Part shown: piece by piece, positions 54,665 to 63,412 of the stretch | Numbering within the stretch: position 1 is the first letter of the stretch | How the letters are laid out: the number at the start of each line of letters is the position of its first letter | NCBI GenBank assembly: GCA_020633235.1 | Contig: JACKEA010000005.1 | Location: 1 to 64,000 of the forward strand | Reading direction: 5' to 3' | Source of the DNA: Polyangiaceae bacterium | GTDB taxonomy: Bacteria; Myxococcota_A; Polyangia; Polyangiales; Polyangiaceae | Length of the DNA stretch: 64,000 nucleotides | The notes under the pieces: model-generated | What the model was told of the DNA's origin: nothing | Databases searched by the model: none | What the model saw: the letters and a program-made list of their open reading frames with translations, nothing else | Made by a program: the position numbers and the translations under genes

Positions 54665-57091
54665 TCACGCTCCACTGCCTTGAAGCGCACGCGGCGGGGC
54701 CGGGCTCCGGTCCCGGAGGTCGAGAGCCACCAGGATGTCCAGCGCCATGCGTTTGCGAGAGCCGCCGTCTTCCGTCGGCCCCACGCAGGCTGGGCAACCG
54801 CCTTCGCAGCGGCAGCCCTCGATCAGGGCTCGGGCGCGGTCGCAGAGCTCGCCGGCTCGCTCGAAGATGCGCGGCGCGAGGCCCACGCCGCCGGGCTGCG
54901 CGTCGAACAGGAACACCGTGGGGTCGAAGCCGCCGATCCGGCCCCCGAAGGGATCTCGTCCTGGAGCCACGCCCTCGGTCCCGCCGTCTCCCAGGGTCTG
55001 ACCGATGTCTCGCGGATCGCACATCAGGGAGAGCGTGCTCACGGTTTCCAGGGCGCGGCCCAGACCGCGAAGGCCATCCACCACCGCTGCTCGCGGCTTG
55101 CCCAGGGCGTCGATCACGGCTTCCGGCAGGGTGAGCCAGAAGCTGACGGTGTGCATCTGGATCTCGGGCAAGTGCACGTCGCCGTAGCCGGCGTTCTCGT
55201 GGGTGAAGAATTTGATCTTCTTGTACCCGGTGACCTTCTCCTCCACTTTCACGTCGCCCAGGCCGATGCGCGTGTTGCCGAAGGCGCGCAGGTCGTGCTC
55301 TTCGATCACCTGCACGGTGCGATAGGTGAGGGCAGTGGTGAAGTAGTCCGGCGCCACCTTGCGCACGAAGGCTTTGTGGTTCTCGTAGTCCAGCCGTTCC
55401 ACCTGGAACTGCTCGGCGTCGTGCTGGTAGATGGCTTGCTCGTGCAGCATGGTGTGCGCCGCGCGCCAATCGAGCTCGGCGATGCTCTTGTCCGTCGCGA
55501 CGTCGATGATCACGAAGTTGTCCCAGCCGATGTTGCGCAGCGACACGTGATTGGCGGGGAACGCCTCGCCGGCCCAGTGGTAGACGCCGCCGCTCTCGTG
55601 CACCAGGCCGTGGCTCGCCAAATAGTCGAGGGCGTTCCGGGTGGAGCGGGCGTCGAGGGACAAGTAAGCCTCGCCCTGGGCGGCTTCTGGGTGCGCGGGG
55701 CGCGGGCCCGCGGCGCTGAGCTCGAAGGGCGCTTCGAAGGCCGCGCACTTCAGGTGCTGGACCAGGACCTCCACGTTGGCCGGATCGATGCGCGCTTCTT
55801 CCGCGGGGGCGCCCAGCAAGTAGCTCGGGTCCCGCGCCAGGTACTGATCCAGCGCGGAGCTGCCGCACACCATCACCGCGATGCTGCCGTCCCCGCGGCG
55901 GCCGGCCCGGCCGAAGCGCTGCCAGGTCGCGGCGACGCTGCCCGGGTAGCCGGCGCACACGACGGCGTCGAGATCACCGATGTCGATACCGAGCTCGAGA
56001 GCGTTGGTGGCCACCACGCACAAGATCTCGCCTTCGCGCAGGCCCCGCTCGATGGCGCGCCGGGTCTCCGGCAAGTAGCCGCCGCGGTAGGCCATGATGG
56101 CGTCGGCGCCGGCGACGTCCCCACACTTGGCGCGCAGGTACTTGAGCATGACCTCCACGCTGTTGCGGCTGGGGCCGAACACGATGGTGGGCACCCGCGC
56201 ACGCACCAGGGTGGCCGCCAGGTTCACGCTTTGCTTGAGGGCGCTGGCGCGAATGCCGAGCTCGGCGTTCACGACGGGTGGGTTGTACACGAACAAGCGC
56301 CGGCTGGAGCGCGGCGCGCCGCTCTGGTCGACCAGCGCCACGGTGTCCACGCCGAACAGCCGCGCGGCGTGCTCGCGGGGATTGCCGATGGTCGCCGTGG
56401 CCGCGATGAACACCGGATCCGAGCCGTGGAATCGCGCAATACGCTTGAGGCGCGCGATGACGTGGGCCATGTGGGAGCCGAACACGCCGCGGTAGGTGTG
56501 AAGCTCGTCCAGCACCACGTACTTCAGGTTCTGGAAGGTGGCGACCCACTTGGCGTGATTCGGCAAGATGCCCGCGTGGAGCATGTCCGGGTTGGTCAGC
56601 ACGATGCGACAGCGCTCGCGAGCCACGCGGCGCGCGTCCCCCGGCGTGTCGCCGTCGTACACGGTGGCGGCGACGCCCAGCTCCGCCTCGGTGATGAGCT
56701 CGCGCAGGCTGTGCTCCTGATCGCGCGACAGCGCCTTGGTGGGATACAGGAACAGCGCGCTGGCGGTCGGGTCCTCCGACAGCGCCTGCAGCACCGGTAG
56801 GTGGAAGCACAGGCTCTTGCCGCTGGCCGTGGGCGTGGCGAGCACGACGTGGCGCCCGGCTCGCGCTTCGGCGATGGCTTGGGCCTGGTGCGAGTACAGC
56901 TCGGTGATGCCGCGCTGAGCGAGGGCCCGCCGCAGCGATGGCGCGAGGTCTTGGGGCAGGGGGGCGCTGGTGGCGCCTTGGGCCGGGGACGTGTGATCCG
57001 CCGTGAAGCACTCGCGCACGCTGCCGCTCGACAGCCACTCTGACACCACGGCGTCGATGCCCACGGGATGCGACCAGGGAGCCTCCGGCAT
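54665..57091 (-). CDS. mrfA: DEAD/DEAH-type helicase, MrfA-like (DUF1998)
   Basis: 808 residues from ATG 57091. Walker A ATPTASGKSL (85-94), Ia-type FLYPTKALSRDQEH, DEAD-box as DELH (VVLDELHTYRG), SAT as ATATIGNPREH, VFGPSRNSVEVMLKYLR, VATNALELGIDIGDLDAVVCAGYPGSVAATWQRFGRAGRRG (motif VI). C-terminal DUF1998-type domain with four Cys in CRCEGGCPACVGP. Matches Bacillus YprA/MrfA, an ATP-dependent 3'-5' helicase that works with exonuclease MrfB in repair of mitomycin-type lesions. A likely MrfB-type gene starts 6 kb further on in this window. Confidence 0.9.
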   Translation of the reverse strand: MPEAPWSHPVGIDAVVSEWLSSGSVRECFTADHTSPAQGATSAPLPQDLAPSLRRALAQRGITELYSHQAQAIAEARAGRHVVLATPTASGKSLCFHLPVLQALSEDPTASALFLYPTKALSRDQEHSLRELITEAELGVAATVYDGDTPGDARRVARERCRIVLTNPDMLHAGILPNHAKWVATFQNLKYVVLDELHTYRGVFGSHMAHVIARLKRIARFHGSDPVFIAATATIGNPREHAARLFGVDTVALVDQSGAPRSSRRLFVYNPPVVNAELGIRASALKQSVNLAATLVRARVPTIVFGPSRNSVEVMLKYLRAKCGDVAGADAIMAYRGGYLPETRRAIERGLREGEILCVVATNALELGIDIGDLDAVVCAGYPGSVAATWQRFGRAGRRGDGSIAVMVCGSSALDQYLARDPSYLLGAPAEEARIDPANVEVLVQHLKCAAFEAPFELSAAGPRPAHPEAAQGEAYLSLDARSTRNALDYLASHGLVHESGGVYHWAGEAFPANHVSLRNIGWDNFVIIDVATDKSIAELDWRAAHTMLHEQAIYQHDAEQFQVERLDYENHKAFVRKVAPDYFTTALTYRTVQVIEEHDLRAFGNTRIGLGDVKVEEKVTGYKKIKFFTHENAGYGDVHLPEIQMHTVSFWLTLPEAVIDALGKPRAAVVDGLRGLGRALETVSTLSLMCDPRDIGQTLGDGGTEGVAPGRDPFGGRIGGFDPTVFLFDAQPGGVGLAPRIFERAGELCDRARALIEGCRCEGGCPACVGPTEDGGSRKRMALDILVALDLRDRSPAPPRALQGSGA

Positions 57092-57497
57092 GGCGAAAGG
57101 CTAAACAGATGCGCAGCTGGCGGCAACTCGAATCAAAGAATCGTGGTTGGGTTTGGGCAGCCGCTCGGCGAGCTCGCCGATGCTGGGCAAGACGAGCGGG
57201 GACTCATGCTCGACGAGGAACGGTTTGCCCCAGCGAGTGAGACCGAAGAAGGAACCGACGCCGCTATGAAACGGCGGGTTGGGGTCTGCGTTGGTGATCG
57301 GGCGTTGCCCGTGGGCACGCTGCGTGAATCCGTTGGCACTTTGGAGAGCGGTGGGGATGACCGAACCGGAGTTGGAGCAGTTCGCTGGCGCATTCGAGCA
57401 TCGGGAGCGGGAAGCTGCTCGAAAGGCATGAGATTCCGGGACCTGGCACGCGAGCGACTGGCCCTCGGCCGCGACCTGTCGTAGGAAAGCGCCCCCG
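57092..57497. other. 406-bp gap between mrfA and lspA, no clear gene
   Basis: Several frames are open on both strands, none convincing. A minus-strand stretch (57270-57101: VGSFFGLTRWGKPFLVEHESPLVLPSIGELAERLPKPNHDSLIRVAASC) has good codon bias and could be a gene remnant, but it lacks a start of its own and no family is recognised. The promoter for the lspA-lgt operon must lie here. Confidence 0.35.
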
Positions 57498-58298
57498 ATG
57501 AGCGACCCGATCGACGAGGCGCGCCCCGCAGAAGAGGCCGTCGAGCCCGAAGCCCCGCAGCCCGAGCCCGCGGATCCCGTGGTGGCCGCCCCCGAGGCCG
57601 CGGCTCCGCTAGCGGTGGAACCCGTCAAAGCGGAGCCCGAGCTCACGCTGGACGAGCTGCGCCGCCGGCCGAGCTACCTGTTCTTCGGCATCGCGGCTTC
57701 AGTGAGCCTGGTGCTCGACATCGGCACCAAGGCGTGGGCGGAGATCGTGCTGTCCAAGCGCACCCTCGTGGATCCGTCCATCGTGTTGGTGAAGGATCAT
57801 CTCACCTTCACCCTCGCCTACAACAAGGGCGGCGCCTGGGGGCTTTTGCACGACGCCAGCGAGTCGGTGCGCAAGCCGTTCTTCCTGGCGGTCAGCGCCC
57901 TCGCCATCGCCTTCATCGTGTCGCTCTACAGTCGGCTTTCCCCCGGACAGCGCTCGCTCAAGTGGGGGCTGCCGTTGGTGCTCGGCGGCGCGCTCGGTAA
58001 CCTGTCGGATCGCATCACGCGTTCCAGCGTGATCGACTTCATCGACTATCGCGCCAACTGGGTGGAGTCGATGAATCACTTCATCGCGCGTTGGGCCAAG
58101 GGCTGGACCATCACCGACCACTGGCCCACGTTCAACGTGGCGGACGTGTTCATCTGCATCGGCGTCGCGCTGATGGCGGTGGACATGATGACCTCGCGCC
58201 GCAAGCCGGCGAAGCCGCCGCCGGTGGTGAAGGAACCGGAGCCCAAGGTGGAGAGCGTGCCGCCGTCGCCCGAGAGCTCGTCCGCTCCAGTGAGCTGA
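57498..58298 (+). CDS. lspA: Lipoprotein signal peptidase LspA with acidic N-terminal extension
   Basis: 266 residues from ATG 57498. The first ~55 residues are an acidic/Pro/Ala extension (EEAVEPEAPQPEPADPVVAAPEAA) not found in E. coli LspA. Then four membrane helices. Signatures: TFTLAYNKGGAWGLL, GGALGNLSDRITRSSVIDFIDY (catalytic Asp180) and FNVADVFICIG (Asp216). The C-terminal tail is basic then Pro/Glu-rich. It cuts the signal peptide of lipoproteins after Lgt has added the diacylglyceryl group, and sits right before lgt (6 bp). Confidence 0.95.
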   Translation: MSDPIDEARPAEEAVEPEAPQPEPADPVVAAPEAAAPLAVEPVKAEPELTLDELRRRPSYLFFGIAASVSLVLDIGTKAWAEIVLSKRTLVDPSIVLVKDHLTFTLAYNKGGAWGLLHDASESVRKPFFLAVSALAIAFIVSLYSRLSPGQRSLKWGLPLVLGGALGNLSDRITRSSVIDFIDYRANWVESMNHFIARWAKGWTITDHWPTFNVADVFICIGVALMAVDMMTSRRKPAKPPPVVKEPEPKVESVPPSPESSSAPVS

Positions 58299-58303
58299 GG
58301 CCG

Positions 58304-59221
58304 ATGCAGGGCCGGCTGTTCAGCTTCTTCTCGATACCGTTTCCCAGCTACTTCGTCCTGCTGCTGACGGGGTTCATCTTCGCCACTGCCGCCGGCGCCA
58401 TCTGGGCCAAGCGGGTGGGGCAGGACCCCGACGTGGTGGTGGATCTCGGTCTCGCCATGTTGCTCGCCGGCGTGGTCGGCGCTCGCCTGCTGCACGTGAT
58501 CGCCGACGGCTACTTCTGGGACTACGTGCACCTGTGCACCGATCCCGCCAAGGTGGACTGGAAGATCACCCAAGCCGAGTGCATCACGGACCGCTACAAC
58601 GGCGTGTGGGACGCCGCCAAGGGCGTGTGCCACCCCACGGAGGTGGACTGCTGGGCGTGGGCGAAGTTCTGGGCCGGCGGCCTCACGTATTACGGCGGCT
58701 TCATCGGCGCGAGCTTCGCCGGGTGGTGGCTGCTCAAGCGCGACCGCTTTCCGTTCTGGAAGGCGGCGGACATGGCCGGCCTCGTCATTCCCATCGGCCT
58801 CGGCTTCGGGCGCATGGGCTGCCTGCTCGCCGGCTGCTGCTTTGGTCTGCCGTCCAAGATGCCCTGGGCGCTGTCGTTCCCGTCCCACAGCCCCGCGAGC
58901 GAGACGCAGTTCAAGGTCGGGCTCCTCGACTCGCCGTTCGATCCCTCCTTGCCGGTGCACCCCACGCAGATCTACGAGTCCGCCGGCTCCTTCGCCATCG
59001 CCGCCTTCCTGATCCTGTTCCTGCACTCCCGGAAGCGCTACGACGGCCAGATATTCCTCGCCTTCGTGGCGCTCTACGCCGCCGTGCGCTTCGTCCTCGA
59101 GTTCTGGCGCAACGACGACCGGGGCGGGCTCCTGGGCCTGTCCACGTCGCAGCTCATCGGCGTGATCCTGGTCGCCATCGTGGTCGCCGTGCACCGCGTG
59201 CGCCTGGCCAAGGTCGCCTGA
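58304..59221 (+). CDS. lgt: Prolipoprotein diacylglyceryl transferase Lgt
   Basis: 305 residues from ATG 58304, 5 bp after lspA. Several membrane helices, GVVGARLLHVIADG, GGLTYYGGFIGASFAGWWLLKR, the Lgt signature as GLGFGRMGCLLAGCCFG (where E. coli has GRxGNFxNxE), VHPTQIYESAGSFAIAAFLILFLHSRKRYDGQIF and RFVLEFWRNDDRG. It transfers diacylglycerol from phosphatidylglycerol to the lipobox Cys. A ~45-residue Cys/Trp-rich insertion (CTDPAKVDWKITQAECITD...GVCHPTEVDCWAW) lies in an early loop. Pairing with lspA fits the many lipoproteins here. Confidence 0.93.
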   Translation: MQGRLFSFFSIPFPSYFVLLLTGFIFATAAGAIWAKRVGQDPDVVVDLGLAMLLAGVVGARLLHVIADGYFWDYVHLCTDPAKVDWKITQAECITDRYNGVWDAAKGVCHPTEVDCWAWAKFWAGGLTYYGGFIGASFAGWWLLKRDRFPFWKAADMAGLVIPIGLGFGRMGCLLAGCCFGLPSKMPWALSFPSHSPASETQFKVGLLDSPFDPSLPVHPTQIYESAGSFAIAAFLILFLHSRKRYDGQIFLAFVALYAAVRFVLEFWRNDDRGGLLGLSTSQLIGVILVAIVVAVHRVRLAKVA

Positions 59222-59225
59222 TCAT

Positions 59226-59246
59226 TGTCGGTCCGCCGCGGAACCT
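59226..59246 (-). repeat. Dispersed extragenic repeat, reverse copy
   Basis: TGTCGGTCCGCCGCGGAACC, a few bases after the lgt stop codon. Confidence 0.7.
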
Positions 59247-59292
59247 CGGGCTTCGTTGGCCCGACGGCGCGGGGAGTCGTAGGATCGTGGGA

Positions 59293-60117
59293 ATGCGGCG
59301 CCTGATCCCGTCCGTCCTCGTCGCGGCCTCGCTGCTCGTCGCGTGCCAGAAGGCCGACGAGCACCCGCCCGCCCTGGACACCACCTGTCCGCCGGAGAAC
59401 CCGAACTGCCACGACCTGCCGCCGCTCGGCGGCGGCGGCACCAAGGACGGCGGGACCGGCGGCAGCACGTCGTCCGACGGCGGCGTGGCGGGCGAGGGGA
59501 CGACCCTGACGGGAAACGTCGCGGCGCTCACCTCCGAGGACTTCCAGTCCGGCGTCAACTACGGCGACGTCGCCACCGTGTCCGCCGACGCCGCGGACGG
59601 CGGCACCGCGACGGCCACGTATCAAGGCGGGAGCTTCACCCTCACCGGCGTGATGCCGACCCCGGAGCTGTGGGTCACGGTGACGCCCGCGGTGGTGGGC
59701 GAGTACCTGCCCACGCTGCAGCCGCTGAGCAGCGAAGCCGACGCCGACGTGACGCTGTACCTGATCCCGGCGTCCACCATCGATTTGATTTACGGGCTCT
59801 TGAGCTTCCCCGTGGCGCGAGAGGTGGGCCGCGCCCACGTGGTGCTGCGCTTCGTCGACGCCACCACCGGCGAGCCCATCGAAGGCGTGACGGTGTCCCA
59901 CGTCGGCGAGACCGTGAGCTACGACACCGGCGGCAGCTGGAGTGACGTGCAGACCGGCACCGGGAGCTTGGGCTACGCCGTGCTGGTGAACGCGCCGGCG
60001 CAGTCGAACCGCACCAAGCAGAAGGTGAGCTTCGATACGGGCACGGTGAGCGGCTCGCTGGACATCGCCATGCAGAGTGACGCCATCACTCTCGCGGACA
60101 TCGCCATCGCGCAGTAG
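59293..60117 (+). CDS. Lipoprotein, hypothetical, with Ig-like beta domain
   Basis: 274 residues from ATG 59293. Lipobox SLLVACQK. Short Cys pair (TTCPPENPNCHDLPPLG), Gly/Ser linker, then ~200 residues of beta strands (NYGDVATVSADAADGGTATATYQGGSFTLTGVMPTPELWVTVTP; VVLRFVDATTGEPIEGVTVSHVGETVSYDTGGSWSDVQTGTGSLGYAVLVNAP) like the carboxypeptidase-regulatory or transthyretin-like folds. Convergent, 1 bp apart, with the P/Homo B lipoprotein gene. Confidence 0.75.
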   Translation: MRRLIPSVLVAASLLVACQKADEHPPALDTTCPPENPNCHDLPPLGGGGTKDGGTGGSTSSDGGVAGEGTTLTGNVAALTSEDFQSGVNYGDVATVSADAADGGTATATYQGGSFTLTGVMPTPELWVTVTPAVVGEYLPTLQPLSSEADADVTLYLIPASTIDLIYGLLSFPVAREVGRAHVVLRFVDATTGEPIEGVTVSHVGETVSYDTGGSWSDVQTGTGSLGYAVLVNAPAQSNRTKQKVSFDTGTVSGSLDIAMQSDAITLADIAIAQ

Positions 60118-60118
60118 C

Positions 60119-61222
60119 TCAGTCCCAGTTCGAGCTGAGCCACATCTTCCAGCTCTTCAGGGTGCCGCTCTCGCCGCTGACGGTATCCCGGATTTCGAGC
60201 ACCCAGTCGCCGTTCACCATGTTGTCGCCCTCGATGCCGCTGGGGGCCACGATATGGCTGGGCGGATTCGCCTGGTGATTCCAGAGGGTGGCTTCCGCGC
60301 CGCCGGGCTGGTGCAGCACCACGACGAGGTCCTGCTTGCGGGGATGGTCGATGTCGAGATCCACGACCACGTCCATCGGCACCGTGGCGAGGCCGCTCAC
60401 CGGCAGCGTACTCTCGACGGCCGCACCGTCGTCGCTGATGGAAAGCGGCGTGGTGCTCTCGAAGGTGTTCGCCGCCCAGGACTCCATGCAGAAGCCGTGG
60501 CTCAGATAGGGCAGGGTGAGGCCGGCGCAGAGCCCGCTCTGGCACTCCGAGTGGGCATCGCACTCCATGCCGTTGGGCGTGGTGCCGCCCAGGGTCTTCG
60601 GATACTCGCGCAGCGCCAAGAGCGCCGAGTGACCCACGTAGTAGAGCTCTGAGAGCTGCAAGATGCTCTCGATGTTTCCGGCGGCGACGATGGAATCGGC
60701 GGCGCGCTTGTCGAGCCCCACGTCGATGTCCAGCGTCTCGTGGCTGGCGCCATTGACGAAGGCGAGAGTGGCGTTCGCTTCGTCGACGCTGAAGGCCACG
60801 TTGTCCCAGGTGCCGAGCAGCTCGGAGCCGCTCGGGACGTAGCCGCCGCTCTGGGCGTAGGCGAGCAAGCTCGCCATCGCCGCGGGGCCGACCCAGGGCA
60901 CGCCGTCCACCTCGGCGACGTCGTCGAACAGGTCGTCGTCGGCGGTGCCGAAGAGGCCGTCCGCGCCGTTCCTGTGGGCAATGAGGTTCTCCGCCGCGCG
61001 CTTGTCGAGCGGGACGAGCTCGTCGAGGACGTACAGATCCGTGGCCGCGTCGTTCAAGAGGGCAACGACGCCCAGGGCGTCGGCGCTGCCCTCGACGATC
61101 GCCTGGCTGCCGCTGGCGACCGTGCCCGCGCCGGGCTCGCTGCCCGGATCCGTTTGGACGGCGCAGCCCACGGACAGGGCGGCGGACAGTGCGAGGAGGC
61201 CGAACAGCTTGGAGGTCGCCAT
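60119..61222 (-). CDS. Lipoprotein with helix-hairpin-helix-like repeats and P/Homo B domain
   Basis: 367 residues from ATG 61222. Lipobox SAALSVGCAV. Residues ~40-190 have two related segments (LNDAATDLYVLDELVPLDKRAAENLIAHRNGADG and VNGASHETLDIDVGLDKRAADSIVAAGN) like the helix-hairpin-helix units of ComEA-type proteins. A Cys-rich bridge (GMECDAHSECQSGLC) follows. The last ~120 residues (LSISDDGAAVESTLPVSGLATVPMDVVVDLDIDHPRKQDLVVVLHQPGGAEATLWNH...WVLEIRDTVSGESGTLKSWKMWL) are a P/Homo B domain, usually a C-terminal partner of subtilisin-like proteases. No protease domain is present. Confidence 0.82.
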   Translation of the reverse strand: MATSKLFGLLALSAALSVGCAVQTDPGSEPGAGTVASGSQAIVEGSADALGVVALLNDAATDLYVLDELVPLDKRAAENLIAHRNGADGLFGTADDDLFDDVAEVDGVPWVGPAAMASLLAYAQSGGYVPSGSELLGTWDNVAFSVDEANATLAFVNGASHETLDIDVGLDKRAADSIVAAGNIESILQLSELYYVGHSALLALREYPKTLGGTTPNGMECDAHSECQSGLCAGLTLPYLSHGFCMESWAANTFESTTPLSISDDGAAVESTLPVSGLATVPMDVVVDLDIDHPRKQDLVVVLHQPGGAEATLWNHQANPPSHIVAPSGIEGDNMVNGDWVLEIRDTVSGESGTLKSWKMWLSSNWD

Positions 61223-61375
61223 GCGCCGGCCCTACGCAAGCATCGGTCCATGACGGAAGTCGTGAAAAGCTGGGGGCTCGACGGGCCTCGCGTGTCGCTC
61301 AGGGACTTGAATGTTGCATTTGTGCAATTAATGGTGCGAATGATGTAACTTGGCGGCAGCGTCCGGGCGCGGCCC

Positions 61376-61399
61376 GACGGGGCTCGCGCCGCAGCAACA
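61376..61399 (+). repeat. Dispersed extragenic repeat, forward copy
   Basis: GACGGGGCTCGCGCCGCAGC followed by AACA; in the 245-bp divergent gap before folD, not at a gene end. Confidence 0.7.
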
Positions 61400-61467
61400 T
61401 CCAGCGGCAAATCCAGGGGATGGGGCGTTGCCTGGATCGCCCGCCGGGGAGCTGGTAAGCGCGCGTC

Positions 61468-62325
61468 GTGGCGAAGCTCATCGATGGCAAGGCGATTGCG
61501 GCTCAGGTGCGGCGCGAGGTGGCCGACGGGGTGGAGGCGTTCCGTGCGGCCCATGGGCGCGCGCCGGGGCTCCACGTGGTGCTGGCGGGGGACGACTCGG
61601 CGTCGGCGGTGTACGTGCGCAACAAGGAGCGCGCCTCCAAGGAAGTGGGCATCGAGGGCGTCGTGCATCGCTTGCCGGCGACGATCGGCGAAGGCGATCT
61701 GCTCTCCTTGGTGAAGCGCCTCAACGACGATCCGAACGTGGACGGCATCCTGGTGCAGCTGCCGGTGCCCGACGCCGTGCGGCCGCACGCGGTGATCGAA
61801 GCCATCGATCCCGCCAAGGACGTCGACGGCTTTCATCCGGTGAGCGTGGGCGCGCTGTGGGCGGGCACCCCGGGGCTCGTGCCCTGCACGCCCCGCGGCT
61901 GTATTCGCCTGCTGCGGGAAGCGGGTGCGGACTTGCGAGGCGCGCGCGCCCTCGTCATCGGTCGCAGCAACATCGTGGGCAAGCCGATGGCGGCGCTGCT
62001 CCTGGCGGAGCACGCCACGGTGACCATCGCGCACTCGCGCACCAAGGATCTCGCTGGCGTGTGTCGGGAGGCGGACGTGATCGTCTCCGCCGTGGGGCGC
62101 GCCAAGATGGTGACCCGGCAGTGGGTGAAGCCCGGCGCCTATGTCATCGACGTGGGCATGAATCGCGACGAAAACGGCAAGCTCTGCGGCGACGTGGACT
62201 TCGCCTCGGTGGAGCCCGTTGCCGCTGCCATCACGCCGGTTCCCGGTGGCGTGGGTCCGATGACCATCGCCATGCTGCTCGAGAGCACGCTGCACGCCGC
62301 CCGAATGCGAGAAGCCAAGCGGTAG
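61468..62325 (+). CDS. folD: Bifunctional methylene-THF dehydrogenase/cyclohydrolase FolD
   Basis: 285 residues from GTG 61468. Motifs: VVLAGDDSASAVYVRNKERASKEVGI (catalytic Lys and Tyr), DGILVQLPVP, DVDGFHPVSVGAL, PCTPRGCIRLLREAG, GRSNIVGKPMAALLL (NADP site), ISHSRTK-like IAHSRTKDLAG, DVIVSAVGRAKMV, VIDVGMNRDENGKLCGDVDF, TPVPGGVGPMTIAMLLEST. Converts methylene-THF to methenyl-THF and on to 10-formyl-THF. Normal length. Cytoplasmic. Confidence 0.97.
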   Translation: MAKLIDGKAIAAQVRREVADGVEAFRAAHGRAPGLHVVLAGDDSASAVYVRNKERASKEVGIEGVVHRLPATIGEGDLLSLVKRLNDDPNVDGILVQLPVPDAVRPHAVIEAIDPAKDVDGFHPVSVGALWAGTPGLVPCTPRGCIRLLREAGADLRGARALVIGRSNIVGKPMAALLLAEHATVTIAHSRTKDLAGVCREADVIVSAVGRAKMVTRQWVKPGAYVIDVGMNRDENGKLCGDVDFASVEPVAAAITPVPGGVGPMTIAMLLESTLHAARMREAKR

Positions 62326-62354
62326 ATCTGGCCGCGAGCGGCGTAGAAGGGCGC

Positions 62355-62669
62355 ATGCAGGCCCAACACTATCCGCCTCAGCCCTACGCCCCTGCCAAGG
62401 CCAAGCCCCCCGTCCTCAGCATCCTCGCCGCGGTGGTGGCGCTGGGGCTCGGCATGATCACGTTTCTCATCGCCGGCTTCCGCGGACACAGCGCCGGTTG
62501 GGAGATGATGGCCGCCCCCACCGCACTCACCGGCTTGGCGGGGCTGGTCGGCTTCGTCGGCGGGCTCGGCGCCCTGAGCCGCAAGTCCTTCCTGGTGGCC
62601 CTGGGGCTGATCGCGGTGTCGGGACTGGGTGGGCTCCTCGCCGTCGCGGGCTTTGTGCTGGGCGCGTGA
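62355..62669 (+). CDS. Small membrane protein, hypothetical
   Basis: 104 residues from ATG 62355, 29 bp after folD. Pro/Ala/Tyr/Gln-rich start (MQAQHYPPQPYAPAKAKPP), then three hydrophobic helices (VLSILAAVVALGLGMITFLIAGF, MMAAPTALTGLAGLVGFVGGLGAL, FLVALGLIAVSGLGGLLAVAGFVLGA). Three membrane segments, no family recognised. Possibly co-transcribed with folD. Confidence 0.65.
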   Translation: MQAQHYPPQPYAPAKAKPPVLSILAAVVALGLGMITFLIAGFRGHSAGWEMMAAPTALTGLAGLVGFVGGLGALSRKSFLVALGLIAVSGLGGLLAVAGFVLGA

Positions 62670-62672
62670 CGC

Positions 62673-63299
62673 TCAGCGATAGCGCGACACGTCCACGCCG
62701 AGCTTCTTGCAGATGGCGCTGAGCGCTGCATCCATCTGCCGCAGGGTCTCCTCCCGCGCGCCGCTGTTGTCGATCACGTAGTCGGCGAGCTTCACCTTCT
62801 CGGCGAGGGGCATCTGCGCTGCGATGCGTGCCCTGGCTTCGGCCTCCGTCATGCCGTCCCGCGCCATGGTGCGCGCGATCTGCGTCGCCTCCGAGACACT
62901 CACCACGACCAGCGGTCGCAGCGCGTCGGCGAGCCCCGTCTCTACCAAGAGCGGCACCTCGTAGCAGACCAGGGGCTCCCCCGCGGCGCCGTGCTCCGCC
63001 ACCCGCGCCAGGGCCAGATCCCGCACGCGGGGATGGGTGATCGCGTTGAGCTTCCGGCGTGCGTCCTCGTCGCCGAACACGCGCGCCGCGAGCTTCGGTC
63101 GGTCGAGCTCGCCGTCCTCCGCGAGCACCTCGGCGCCGAAGGTCGCCACGATCTCCGCGAGGCCCTCGCTGCCCTTCGCCACCACCTCCCGAGCCAGCAC
63201 GTCGGCGTCGATCACCGGTACGCCCCGCGCCCGCAGGTGCGTCGCGACGGTGCTCTTTCCGCTGCCAATGCCGCCGGTGAGGCCGAACACATGAGTCAT
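62673..63299 (-). CDS. coaE: Dephospho-CoA kinase CoaE
   Basis: 208 residues from ATG 63299. P-loop GLTGGIGSGKSTVA (residues 6-19), DADVLAREVVAKGS, RVFGDEDARRKLNAITHP, VCYEVPLLVETGLADALRPLVVVSVSEATQIARTMARDGMTEAEARARIAAQMPLAEKVKLADYVIDNSG. Phosphorylates dephospho-CoA at the 3'-OH, the last step of CoA synthesis. Normal length. Stop is 4 bp from the stop of the convergent small membrane protein. Confidence 0.96.
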   Translation of the reverse strand: MTHVFGLTGGIGSGKSTVATHLRARGVPVIDADVLAREVVAKGSEGLAEIVATFGAEVLAEDGELDRPKLAARVFGDEDARRKLNAITHPRVRDLALARVAEHGAAGEPLVCYEVPLLVETGLADALRPLVVVSVSEATQIARTMARDGMTEAEARARIAAQMPLAEKVKLADYVIDNSGAREETLRQMDAALSAICKKLGVDVSRYR

Positions 63300-63320
63300 C
63301 GCCGGCAGCCTACCGGGTTT

Positions 63321-63364
63321 TGTTGGTCCGGCGCGGCCACGACGGGGCTCGCGCCGCGCCAACA
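63321..63364. repeat. Dispersed repeat, two copies as an inverted pair
   Basis: Reverse copy TGTTGGTCCGGCGCG (63321-63335) and forward copy GACGGGGCTCGCGCCGCGCC + AACA (63341-63364). Together they form a hairpin with TGTTGG/CCAACA and GGCGCG/CGCGCC stems. It lies between the divergent coaE and mrfB-like genes. Confidence 0.8.
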
Positions 63365-63412
63365 CCCTGGGGCTGCATTGCTCGTCGTCAGCGGAGGCTG
63401 TACAACCGTTCC

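Noticed and set aside
57101..57484. Gene between mrfA and lspA
   Set aside because: Open frames exist on both strands but none has a start signal or recognisable family; kept only as a possible remnant.
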